Origin: Actinomycetota bacterium
Lineage (GTDB): Bacteria; Actinomycetota; Actinomycetes; S36-B12; UBA5976
Length of the DNA stretch: 11,572 nucleotides
Direction: 5' to 3'
Assembly (NCBI GenBank): GCA_016870945.1
Contig: VGAH01000026.1
Location: 1 to 11,572 of the forward strand
Of this stretch, positions 5,991 through 11,572 are shown in pieces; position 1 is the stretch's first letter, and the number at the start of each line of letters is the position of its first letter. The translations under genes were made by a program, and so were the position numbers. Below the pieces are notes generated by a model. The model made no database searches. It worked only from the letters and a program-made list of their open reading frames with translations, and was not told the DNA's origin.

Positions 5991-6966
5991 CGATCACCGT
6001 TCTTCTAGCAGCGATGATCAAAATCGGTGCCGAAATAATTGCGACGAATATCGTCAAGGGCAGCTCGGTGGGCGCTAGCACATTGCGAGCTAACGTGTCG
6101 CCAACCAAAAGCAGTAGTGCGGCGATAAGCCCGGTAGGTAGCAGTAGGTTCTTATTGCGATACCCGACTAGCGATCGCGCGATGTGAGGGGCAGCCAAAC
6201 CTAAGAAAGCCACGATGCCAACCGCACTGACGCTAACCCCGATCAAGACCGCGATGAGAAGCACCGCACGAGCCCGAAGATGTTTGACGTCTATGCCATT
6301 GATGCGCGCATAGTCGTCCCCAAAATTAAGCAGATCGAGCTGATTCATCACGCGCACACTCAATGCGATTGACGCGACGACGAATATCGCTAGCACCGGG
6401 ATCTGTTCGGGTCGAGCCAGCGCGAGACTGCCGAGAGTCCAAAAAAGAATTGACCTACCTGAACCGGTATTTAGCGCTGCAATGAAGCCCGTAAGTGCCA
6501 CGGCAACGGCTGATATCGCGATACCGACGACTATGAAGCGATAACCAGAAAGTTGCCCGCGCTTAACCGAGAGCAAATAGGTAGCTGTCACAAAAAGCCC
6601 GGCACCTGTTATTGCGGCCAAACCAATTTGCCAAGGTGCGATAGCACCAGCTGCTAGGGCGAGAGCACTACCAAGTGCCGCGCCCCCCGATGCGCCGATG
6701 ATCGAGGGTTCGGCTATCGGGTTTGTAAACGCAGACTGCGCTAATAGCCCGGCCATACCGATTGCGAAACCAGCCAATACTGCTATTACTACCCGCGGTA
6801 TCCGTATCTCGGTGAGAATCGAATAGGCGAGCGGGTCGGCAGCTCGCTGGGTCAAGATCTGCAGCGGCTCGCGCAGATAGACGGCCCCGAGCTGCAGTGC
6901 GATGTAAGCAGCTATGAGCACAGCTAGCACCAGGCCGAGGGCGACCCATTTCGATTTGGTGGTCAA
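5977..6966 (-). CDS. hmuU: Haem ABC transporter permease HmuU (FecCD family)
   Basis: A 329-residue polytopic protein of normal length for FecCD/BtuC permeases, with about ten membrane segments. Characteristic stretches are 'LTEIRIPRVVIAVLAGFAIG' near 50-70, the following 'GLLAQSAFTNPIAEPSIIGASGG' pattern (QxxxxNPLAdPxxlGxxxGA in the family) and 'GIVAFLGLAAPHIARSLVG' near 250-270, the coupling helix that contacts HmuV. It carries haem across the inner membrane. The start is TTG at 6966, immediately after the TAA of hmuT and in the same frame, so no earlier start is possible. There is no Shine-Dalgarno, so translation must depend on ribosomes finishing hmuT. A GTG at 6930 is the next candidate but would cut into the first membrane helix. 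Confidence 0.92.
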   Translation of the reverse strand: MTTKSKWVALGLVLAVLIAAYIALQLGAVYLREPLQILTQRAADPLAYSILTEIRIPRVVIAVLAGFAIGMAGLLAQSAFTNPIAEPSIIGASGGAALGSALALAAGAIAPWQIGLAAITGAGLFVTATYLLSVKRGQLSGYRFIVVGIAISAVAVALTGFIAALNTGSGRSILFWTLGSLALARPEQIPVLAIFVVASIALSVRVMNQLDLLNFGDDYARINGIDVKHLRARAVLLIAVLIGVSVSAVGIVAFLGLAAPHIARSLVGYRNKNLLLPTGLIAALLLLVGDTLARNVLAPTELPLTIFVAIISAPILIIAARRTVIDERR

Positions 6967-7896
6967 TTAGTAACTAGCAGGCGGGGCTAGCAGTTTTAGG
7001 CGAGCTCGAAGTTGTTCAACTAGGGCTGGCGTTCGCGTAGAGAATGACAACAACAACTGATCTTCGACCACGATTACTTGTTGTTGCTTACCTGCCGAGG
7101 TCTGTGCGACACCTGGTAACGCCAAAAGCCCTGATATGCCACCAACTGATTCGAGACCCTTGGTCATTACTAAGAGTGCGTCGGGGTTGAGTTTGGCAAT
7201 GCTCTCAGCCGAAAGCGGGGTGAACGGGTCATTCAAGACTTCGCTCCCAGCGTCAATTGCGCCAGCCATGTCAAGAAGTTGATCAGCACCTGAACCCGTC
7301 CCACCGATCAGGTAGATCGCGTTGTTGCCGCGTAGGTAAAGAAACGCAACTCTCGGCTTGGTGCGCACCTCAACGTTGCCATTTGCCGGCAAGGCCAACT
7401 GGGTGACTATGGCCTCGGCCTCGCGGGTTAAGCCCAACTTGGAACCGATTGATCGAATCTTGGCAAACATTTCATTCGCCGAAAAGCTCGGCTTTAGCAC
7501 CAGCACTTCGGCGCCCTGTGATTGCAATTGCTCAAGCTCTGCAGCGTTCGCGCTGCCCTCGTCCAGCAGTATCAAATCGGGCTCGGCCACCAGAATCTGT
7601 TCGATATTTACTGCGTGAGCAGGCGAAATCGTCGGCGCCGCAGAAAGCTCCGGACGGGTCTCAGTCGCCGAGACTCCAACAACATTTTGGGTGAGTCCCA
7701 AAGAAATCAATACGTCTGAACTGCCCGATGCCAAGGCAGCGATGCGCTTGAACTGCGACTGACCGGCATTCTCGACTATTAACGGCGGTGAGTCAGCTAA
7801 CGAGACTGGCGTCGAGATTGACTGAGTCTCACTTGCACCACAACCTGCCAGAGCAATTAGTGTGATTCCACACACCACAGCCCTTAGGCCATTCAT
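6967..7896 (-). CDS. hmuT: Haem-binding lipoprotein HmuT (ABC substrate-binding protein)
   Basis: A 309-residue periplasmic-binding-protein-2 lipoprotein. The N-terminus has a signal with lipobox LAGC (Cys19), so it is anchored on the outer membrane face. 'VVGVSATETRPE', 'EQILVAEPDLILLDEGSA' and especially 'RVAFLYLRGNNAIYL', 'GTGSGADQLLDMAGAID', 'LESVGGISGLLALPGVAQT' and 'LLLSFSTRTP' match the actinobacterial HmuT pattern known from Corynebacterium. That pattern distinguishes it from siderophore or B12 receptors. ATG 7896 is chosen, giving a compact signal peptide, with GGTGAG about 11 nt upstream; GTG 7908 is in frame but leaves no room for a ribosome site. It is the first gene of the importer operon and faces a 40-bp palindrome, so it is likely repressed by whatever binds there. 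Confidence 0.9.
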   Translation of the reverse strand: MNGLRAVVCGITLIALAGCGASETQSISTPVSLADSPPLIVENAGQSQFKRIAALASGSSDVLISLGLTQNVVGVSATETRPELSAAPTISPAHAVNIEQILVAEPDLILLDEGSANAAELEQLQSQGAEVLVLKPSFSANEMFAKIRSIGSKLGLTREAEAIVTQLALPANGNVEVRTKPRVAFLYLRGNNAIYLIGGTGSGADQLLDMAGAIDAGSEVLNDPFTPLSAESIAKLNPDALLVMTKGLESVGGISGLLALPGVAQTSAGKQQQVIVVEDQLLLSFSTRTPALVEQLRARLKLLAPPASY

Positions 7897-7928
7897 CGTT
7901 GTAGGCACTCACCCATCATCTGCCAGGT

Positions 7929-7968
7929 TTTGACACTTTTACTTAACATGTCAACTAAAAGTGTCAAA
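7929..7968. promoter_or_regulatory. 40-bp palindromic operator between hmuT and the secreted protein genes
   Basis: TTTGACACTTTTA (7929-7941) and TAAAAGTGTCAAA (7956-7968) are a perfect 13-bp inverted repeat. The 14 bases between them (7942-7955) are themselves a near dyad centred on ACATGT, so 18 of 20 position pairs match over the whole 40 bp. Three TTGACA hexamers (one plus, two minus) lie inside it, resembling -35 boxes, so a bound repressor would block both divergent promoters. The length suits two TetR dimers side by side. Half-sites TGACAC/GTGTCA equal those I recall for the haem-sensing TetR regulator HrtR of Lactococcus (ATGACACAGTGTCAT). The TetR gene at 9380-9991 is the natural candidate; this link is inference. 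Confidence 0.75.
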
Positions 7969-7985
7969 GCGCTTTTTCTAAAACA

Positions 7986-8654
7986 ATGTTATTTTCAATT
8001 GTGCTTAACCGCATTACAGAACAATTACAGCAAGGCGCTCACTCATTCGCTAGGGCGATTGTCTGCTCGCTTGCTTTAGCTTTGGCTTTAGTTTTGGCTT
8101 TAGCTTTGGCCCCCTCGAGCAGCACCGCCGTTGCTGCAGAAACGAAACCTCAACTAAACGCAAAAGGCCGCTACGGGCAATCACTTAGCGTTGATCGAGG
8201 CAATATCGGCCCTGACGGCAAGATCACCGTTTCTGGTAAAGGCTTCGACACAACAGTCGGGCTCTATTTGAGTCTTTGTAAAGAACCACCAAAAGGTCGA
8301 CAACCAACCCCTTGCGGTGGCGGTATGGATTCAACCGCTGCCACCGGCAGTGCGATTTGGATCGCCAACAACGCGCCCGCTTATGCCGCGAATCTCATCA
8401 GACCCTTTGGTGAAGGCGGCACTTTTCGGTTTGAACTTGAATTTCAGCCGACCTTCGGTGGCGTGGACTGCCGTAAAGAAAAGTGCGCAATAACCATTCG
8501 TGCTGACCACCTGCGTTCTGGTGATCGCTCACACGACATCCTGATTCCAGTCACTTTTGGTCAAACCCCAGCTGGCAGCCAAGCGGGTTCAAAGAAGCGA
8601 GATCAGCAAAACAAGAAACCACAAAAAAACAAAGGAGCAAACAAGAGCAAATGA
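7986..8654 (+). CDS. Secreted beta-sandwich protein with Lys-rich tail, paralogue 1 of the haem locus
   Basis: A 222-residue exported protein. A signal peptide (hydrophobic 25-42, largely Leu-Ala repeats, cleavage near AVA-A at 48-51) precedes one domain (~65-192). Its pattern, 'ITVSGKGFDTTVGLYLSLC ... VDCRKEKCAITIRADH ... GDRSHDILIPVTF', recalls neocarzinostatin/Ig-like sandwiches and, as I remember, modules next to HtaA domains in actinobacterial haem proteins. Cys98/Cys110 and Cys162/Cys167 look like two disulfides; His175 is conserved in the paralogue. The tail (~200-222) is strongly basic (KKRDQQNKKPQKNKG), perhaps for cell-wall retention. Divergent from hmuT, so a haem-binding or haem-passing role is likely but inferred. 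No ribosome site precedes ATG 7986; an in-frame GTG at 8001 has TATTTT five bases upstream and may be the true leaderless start. Confidence 0.8.
   Translation: MLFSIVLNRITEQLQQGAHSFARAIVCSLALALALVLALALAPSSSTAVAAETKPQLNAKGRYGQSLSVDRGNIGPDGKITVSGKGFDTTVGLYLSLCKEPPKGRQPTPCGGGMDSTAATGSAIWIANNAPAYAANLIRPFGEGGTFRFELEFQPTFGGVDCRKEKCAITIRADHLRSGDRSHDILIPVTFGQTPAGSQAGSKKRDQQNKKPQKNKGANKSK
8075..8110 (+). repeat. Three 12-bp tandem repeats in the signal peptide coding region
   Basis: TTTAGCTTTGGC occurs at 8075-8086 and 8099-8110, with a one-base variant TTTAGTTTTGGC at 8087-8098. They encode the alternating Leu-Ala core of the signal peptide, with one Val from the variant. Gain or loss of a unit would change the hydrophobic core by four residues without a frameshift. 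Confidence 0.85.
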
Positions 8655-9343
8655 CAAATCACACATTTACTAAGGGCTTGGCTCTGGGCGCAGGGCTATT
8701 GCTATCTCTTACTGCTGCCCCGGCACTGGCTCAAGCACCTGCGACATCTAAAGCCAGCGTGACATTAGGTAAGTCAAGTGAGCTTGACCCAGCTGGTGAG
8801 AGCATTTCGGTGGCCATTGCTAACTTTCCGGTGCGTGCTGGCTTGTATTTGCAGCAGTGCAAAGAAGCCCCAACCGGGGTGCGGCCAACGGGTGCTGACT
8901 GCAATGAACCCGTGCAACTTTGGATCTCACGAATACCTGGTGCGAGCTTCTCACCTAACGCACCAATCACGATGAAGCTTGACCCCAAATTCGGCTCAGT
9001 TGATTGCACGAAAGACAAGTGCGTCGTCTTCGTGCGATATGACCACACAGCGCCTGGTGACTTGTCGCAAGATCAAGCAATCGCCATTACTTTCGCGCGG
9101 GTCGATCAGTCTTTGGCGCTACCTCGAACGGGTCTAAAGGTGGGCCAGAAACTCTCGTTACCAAAGCGAACCAACGAGGGTGCTGCCATCGTCTATGAAG
9201 TCAAAGACTCGAAGCGTTGCTCACTAAAGAACAACGTGGTGACGGGTCTGAGCCTCGGGCGTTGCCGAGTCATTGCCACTGCACCGGCAACAGGCAACTT
9301 CTCTGCATTAACTGAAACCCTGCGGCTTAACGTAAAGAGGTAA
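8651..9343 (+). CDS. Secreted two-domain beta-sandwich protein, paralogue 2 of the haem locus
   Basis: A 230-residue exported protein. Signal peptide 1-28 (LLLSLTAAPALA, cleavage ALA-Q) is followed by a domain (~35-150) clearly homologous to the preceding gene. Shared positions include GLYLxxCKExPxGxxPT, a later Cys, an (L/I)WI stretch, and FGxVDCxKxKCxxxxRxDHxxxGDxSxDxxIxxTF (Cys70/Cys84, Cys119/Cys124, His132). Residues ~155-230 form a second, bacterial Ig-like domain (GLKVGQKLSLP, VYEVKDSKRCSL, GRCRVIATAPATGNF) with Cys190/Cys205; such 'ytvsdsxxCsv...GxCtvtAt' repeats are common in actinobacterial surface proteins. It lacks the Lys-rich tail of paralogue 1. ATG overlaps the previous stop (ATGA at 8651-8654), so the pair is translationally coupled; AAAGGAG lies 13 nt upstream. 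Role in haem capture is inferred from location. Confidence 0.82.
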   Translation: MTNHTFTKGLALGAGLLLSLTAAPALAQAPATSKASVTLGKSSELDPAGESISVAIANFPVRAGLYLQQCKEAPTGVRPTGADCNEPVQLWISRIPGASFSPNAPITMKLDPKFGSVDCTKDKCVVFVRYDHTAPGDLSQDQAIAITFARVDQSLALPRTGLKVGQKLSLPKRTNEGAAIVYEVKDSKRCSLKNNVVTGLSLGRCRVIATAPATGNFSALTETLRLNVKR

Positions 9344-9348
9344 TGCAC

Positions 9349-9366
9349 CGCCCGAACTACCGGGCG
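9349..9366. terminator. Short GC hairpin between convergent genes
   Basis: CGCCCG (9349-9354) and CGGGCG (9361-9366) pair around AACTAC, six bases after the stop of the second secreted protein gene and just before the tetR stop. There is no T-tract, and six base pairs is short, so it is only a plausible bidirectional terminator. Confidence 0.4.
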
Positions 9367-9379
9367 CTCGAGGGGTGAG

Positions 9380-9991
9380 TTAGTCAGTAGCTGACGAAAC
9401 GGGCTTTAGGGTCGAGAGCGCGTTGACCCCTGCCATCACGAAAGTCAGGCAGTCTTTGATTTCGTCGCCAGCCGGGGCGCCGCCGTCGATTCGAGTCGCG
9501 GCAACGTCGGTCGCCTTTCGAATTAATTCGATAGCCAAAGTGATGTCTCGAAGTCCTAATTTCTTTAGTGATGCGTGCAGGGGTGCGACCAGTCTTTGGT
9601 GAGCCAGTGCTACCTCGCGCTCGCGCGAAGCGGGCAGGCTGGTCGCGTTGATGCTTTTGGCCAACATGTGCCTTCCGTCGGCGATGTACTCAAGTGAGGT
9701 TCTAACCCAAGCCTCGATTTTGGCTTCAGCTGAAAAATGGCCCTTACAAGCTTCGTCGAGAGTCTTGGCGTAGCCGTCTAGTTCGGCCATGATGATCTCG
9801 GCGATCAAGTCAGACGAGCTGGCGAAGTATTCATAAATTGCGGTTCTAGAAACCCCAGCGCGGCGAGCGACCGCACTGATAGTTACTACTCGACCGCCGG
9901 ATTCAATTGCCAACTCGGCCGCTGACTCGATCAAGTTGCGGCGTCGCCACTCTCGTTGCTCGGCAATGCTGCTCGTCTCAATTTTGGGCAT
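9380..9991 (-). CDS. TetR-family transcriptional regulator
   Basis: A 203-residue regulator. The N-terminal TetR DNA-binding domain is visible at ~14-65: 'RRNLIESAAELAIESGG', then helix-turn-helix 'TISAVARRAGVSRTAIYEYFASSSDLI' (42-68), with the family's Y-x-Y/H-F motif as YEYF. Residues ~70-200 form the all-helical ligand/dimer domain, with Cys and His but no recognisable haem signature. ATG 9991 is chosen because TetR proteins begin a short distance before this helix; the open frame continues to 10300 but that extension is low-complexity Arg/Pro and has no homology features. It is convergent with the haem-locus secreted genes and is the only regulator in reach of the 40-bp palindrome, whose TGACAC half-sites suit a TetR protein. 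An 18-bp dyad at 10052-10069 may be its own operator. The ligand is unknown. Confidence 0.87.
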   Translation of the reverse strand: MPKIETSSIAEQREWRRRNLIESAAELAIESGGRVVTISAVARRAGVSRTAIYEYFASSSDLIAEIIMAELDGYAKTLDEACKGHFSAEAKIEAWVRTSLEYIADGRHMLAKSINATSLPASREREVALAHQRLVAPLHASLKKLGLRDITLAIELIRKATDVAATRIDGGAPAGDEIKDCLTFVMAGVNALSTLKPVSSATD

Positions 9992-10051
9992 GATTGAATC
10001 TTTGCAGGCAAGTGAAACTTTGGCTTGGCCGCCTTGGCCATGGCAATATTG

Positions 10052-10069
10052 GACTTTTTCAAAAATGTC
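10052..10069. promoter_or_regulatory. 18-bp imperfect palindrome upstream of tetR, candidate operator
   Basis: GACTTTTTCAAAAATGTC pairs at 7 of 9 positions about its centre and lies 61 bp upstream of the tetR ATG, in the 176-bp gap shared with the divergent HTH gene. It carries the GAC...TGTC ends and A/T-rich core also seen in arms of the palindrome before hmuT, though the spacing differs. TetR regulators usually autoregulate, so this is a reasonable candidate site, not a demonstrated one. Confidence 0.35.
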
Positions 10070-10167
10070 AGACCTTGCGGGTTTAGTGGGCTCTGTCGCG
10101 AAGTAACGGGTCGAGTGCTTCGCACGGCGGGTGTTAGCCGTTTGGTTAGCACCGGTGAGGGGTCGAG

Positions 10168-10470
10168 TTGTTGGCAAGTCGGGTGGGCGGTGTTCGTGGC
10201 GCTGATCGCGAGCAAGCCACTGAAATTGGACGGGGTGGCGAGCCTGTTGGCGAGGGGCGCGACGAAATCCTGGTCGAGCTCGCGAAATTGCGGGTGGCAA
10301 TCGGTGAGGTTCGAGCTGAGTTGGCTGGGCTTTACGCCAAGCGCCAAGCCCTTTTAGTGGCCGCTTATAACCAACGGCTGAACATGTCTGAAGTCGCTCG
10401 CACGCTAGGTGTCACGCGTGAGGCGATGTATCGGGTCTTGCGAAAAGAGCTCACCCGCTTCGAGCGTTAG
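10168..10470 (+). CDS. Small coiled-coil and helix-turn-helix protein
   Basis: A 100-residue protein of unknown function. After a Gly/Arg-rich, probably disordered start (1-30), residues 32-68 form a long amphipathic helix (EILVELAKLRVAIGEVRAEL, then AGLYAKRQALLVAAY) fit for a coiled coil, and 71-93 a helix-turn-helix (NMSEVARTLGVTREAMYRVL). Similar short 'helix plus HTH' proteins are widespread in actinomycetes and are presumed DNA-binding. The start is a TTG at 10168 (a second TTG follows directly), five bases after GAGGGG within GGTGAGGGG, a fair ribosome site; GTG 10183 is an alternative. It is divergent from tetR. Its last 20 bp overlap the 3' end of the DUF4287 gene on the other strand. 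Confidence 0.68.
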   Translation: MLASRVGGVRGADREQATEIGRGGEPVGEGRDEILVELAKLRVAIGEVRAELAGLYAKRQALLVAAYNQRLNMSEVARTLGVTREAMYRVLRKELTRFER

Positions 10471-11083
10471 CCTTGACTTCTGCCAACCGCGCCCGCACCA
10501 TCGCGTTGATCAGCTTGACGTTTGGCCGCCACCCGATCGGCACTTGAAAGGTGTATTTCTTCACCACGTAATCGCTCAAGTGCGGCTTGATCTCACGAAT
10601 GACGTCACCACTAAACGGGTTTAGCGTGATGTGGTTCTTAGCCACCGACACCCCAAACACGTAAGGCCCAGCTGGGCTTCGAAGCATCGGCTGGTTCCAT
10701 GCGATTACCAGTTCGAGCTTCGGGTGTTTCTCGCGCGCGGCCTTGAAGATTGCTCGCACGGTTTTGGCTTGCGCTGGCCCGAGTTTGGCGAAGTAATCGG
10801 CCGGGCCGTCGAAGCGCTTCGATGATTTCGAGCCGCGGTGAAACATCACTAGGGCGTTGGCGTGCGCCCTGGTAAACCCGTGTTTGTCTTGAAGGTGAGC
10901 CATTTGTTCGGGGTATTTGTCGGTCTTTAGTCTCGCTAGCTGGGCTAGCCAGTGCTTTACCGGCTTGCCATATTTCTTCTCAATCGCAGGAAAGTGCGCC
11001 TCACGCGCTCCTGTTCTCTTTTCGGCCCCCGACTTCTTAACCCCTGCCCCCGACTTCTTACCCCCGCTTGCTTTCGTCACCAC
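10451..11083 (-). CDS. DUF4287-DUF1801 domain protein
   Basis: A 210-residue cytoplasmic protein. Residues 1-26 are Lys/Gly/Ser/Ala-rich, with a heptapeptide duplication starting KKSGA. Residues ~28-84 match DUF4287 (HFPAIEKKYGKPVKHWLAQLA, then HLQDKHGFTRAHANALVMFHRG). Residues ~93-205 match the DUF1801/YdhG-like fold (PADYFAKLGPAQAKTVRAIF, LVIAWNQPML, YVFGVSVAKNHITLNPFSG, VPIGWRPNVKLINAMVRARL). This pair of domains is a known combination in actinobacteria and proteobacteria without assigned function; the DUF1801 fold is frataxin-like and has been linked to iron chaperoning in some species, which is of interest next to a haem locus but unproven. It starts with GTG GTG (11083 or 11080), no Shine-Dalgarno, TAGGTAT just upstream (possibly leaderless). 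It converges with and overlaps the HTH gene by 20 nt. Confidence 0.85.
   Translation of the reverse strand: MVTKASGGKKSGAGVKKSGAEKRTGAREAHFPAIEKKYGKPVKHWLAQLARLKTDKYPEQMAHLQDKHGFTRAHANALVMFHRGSKSSKRFDGPADYFAKLGPAQAKTVRAIFKAAREKHPKLELVIAWNQPMLRSPAGPYVFGVSVAKNHITLNPFSGDVIREIKPHLSDYVVKKYTFQVPIGWRPNVKLINAMVRARLAEVKANARSG
11025..11060 (-). repeat. 15-bp direct repeat (21-bp period) in the DUF4287 gene
   Basis: GCCCCCGACTTCTTA occurs at 11025-11039 and again at 11046-11060. The 21-bp period equals seven codons, so it reads as a recent in-frame duplication giving KKSGAGV-KKSGAEK in the disordered N-terminus. Confidence 0.9.
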
Positions 11084-11118
11084 TTGACGATACCTAGTGG
11101 TTGATGGGGTGATTCGGA

Positions 11119-11572
11119 TTAAGGGGCTTTGGCCTTGAACTTTCTGACTGCGCGAATCGTCTCGCCAGTCGGTGAGGTGTATTCGGCAACCACCCAGTAG
11201 TTGCGCTTGGCTTTTAGTTGGACGGGCACGGCGGTTTTTAGCACTGCCTTGCCTTTTGCGTTCACACTTTGCGAGCCAGCAATCGCCTTAATCTTCGCGG
11301 CGTTCTTTGGTGTGGTGAAGTAGTAAGTGACTTGTCCGCCAACGTTTTTTGGTGCCAGCGTGCCGCGGTACTTGACTTCTTTACCGAGTTTGCCTGACGG
11401 GCGGAATTTGAAAGTCAAGGTCTTAGCGCCGGCGGCAACGCTTTCTGGTGTTACCCCGCCAAGGGCTACGTCACCACCGACTGCGATAGCTGCCGGCGGT
11501 GCTGCGTTACCCGCACCCGCACCCGCCCCCGCGCCTGCACCCGCACCAGCACCCGCACCAGCACCCGGGTTG
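11119..11572 (-). CDS. Probable secreted protein with Gly-Ala linker and beta-rich C-terminal domain, N-terminus off window
   Basis: An open frame of 150 codons plus stop enters from the right edge, so the N-terminus is missing. It opens with Asn-Pro followed by nine Gly-Ala dipeptides, then GNAAPPAAIAVGGDVALGG, and a ~105-residue beta-rich domain (SVAAGAKTLTFKFRP, VKYRGTLAPKNVGGQVTYYF, AKIKAIAGSQSVNAKGKAVL, NYWVVAEYTSPTGE) ending KFKAKAP. Lysine-rich, Cys-free strands with repeated 'xYxGTL' and 'YWVVAEY' fit an Ig- or fibronectin-like module from a cell-surface protein; the flexible Gly-Ala linker supports a modular extracellular architecture. No function can be assigned without the N-terminal part. 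A TTG at 11418 could mimic a start, but the frame is open further upstream. It ends 35 bp before the DUF4287 start, in the same direction. Confidence 0.72.
   Translation of the reverse strand, partial: NPGAGAGAGAGAGAGAGAGAGNAAPPAAIAVGGDVALGGVTPESVAAGAKTLTFKFRPSGKLGKEVKYRGTLAPKNVGGQVTYYFTTPKNAAKIKAIAGSQSVNAKGKAVLKTAVPVQLKAKRNYWVVAEYTSPTGETIRAVRKFKAKAP
11512..11565 (-). repeat. Hexanucleotide repeat encoding nine Gly-Ala dipeptides
   Basis: On the minus strand, nine consecutive GGN-GCN units (mostly GGTGCG and GGTGCT) occupy this stretch and encode (Gly-Ala)9. Third-position variation shows the array is not freshly expanded throughout. It is a likely site of in-frame length variation between strains. 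Confidence 0.88.

Noticed and set aside
7929..7968. Reading the palindrome before hmuT as a transcription terminator
   Set aside because: It lies between two divergent 5' ends, where an operator makes sense and a terminator does not.
9992..10300. 103-residue N-terminal extension of the TetR protein
   Set aside because: Arg/Pro/Thr-rich without TetR features, and TetR DNA-binding domains lie near the N-terminus; ATG 9991 fits.
10025..10357. 110-codon plus-strand and 138-codon minus-strand frames around 9931-10357
   Set aside because: They overlap the HTH and TetR genes in other frames, and show no conserved-looking pattern.
1..11572. CRISPR array, insertion sequence, phage or toxin-antitoxin system
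   Set aside because: No regularly spaced repeats, transposase, integrase, phage structural gene or paired small toxin/antitoxin frames are visible; the small HTH gene has no toxin partner on its strand.

Overview
The window looks like a chromosomal segment of an actinomycete (Actinomycetota) of moderate GC, probably from an uncultured or little-studied lineage. The signs are GTG and TTG start codons, few Shine-Dalgarno sites, several starts that look leaderless (a TAnnnT hexamer 5-6 nt before the start codon), an HmuTUV haem transporter of actinobacterial type, a PknH-like secreted sensor-domain protein and a tRNA-Arg(CCU). The first 1.65 kb reads visibly more GC-rich than the rest. I cannot tell the species.

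Layout. 1-589 (minus): partial secreted protein with a PknH-sensor-like C-terminal half. 794-866 (minus): tRNA-Arg(CCU). 900-1583 (plus): PAP2 phosphatase, followed by a perfect 14-bp hairpin. 1676-2737 (minus): secreted five-bladed beta-propeller (GH43/arabinanase-like) with a C-terminal Cys-Lys mini-domain. 2823-4080 (minus): SRPBCC protein and FabG-like SDR, a two-gene operon. 4115-5305 (plus): membrane-anchored type II copper monooxygenase of the PHM/DBH type with all six copper ligands. It is divergent from the SDR, and a 7-bp inverted repeat in the 34-bp gap carries the -10 box of each promoter.

5343-7896 (minus): hmuT-hmuU-hmuV, a haem ABC importer. 7986-9343 (plus): two translationally coupled, paralogous secreted beta-sandwich proteins, divergent from hmuT. 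The gap between the two arms holds a near-perfect 40-bp palindrome. 9380-9991 (minus): TetR regulator, the obvious candidate to bind that palindrome. 10168-10470 (plus): small coiled-coil/HTH protein, divergent from tetR. 10451-11083 (minus): DUF4287-DUF1801 protein, tail-to-tail overlapping the HTH gene. 11119-11572 (minus): C-terminal part of a protein with a (Gly-Ala)n linker and a beta-rich domain.

How it fits together. The 5.3-10 kb region reads as one haem or iron acquisition module: lipoprotein receptor, permease and ATPase on one arm, a pair of exported haemophore-like candidates on the other, a shared operator and a TetR gene. No HtaA domain is visible, so the paralogous secreted proteins are the most likely extracellular haem-handling parts and the least described piece of the window. 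The 1.7-5.3 kb region carries exported or small-molecule enzymes without an obvious common pathway.
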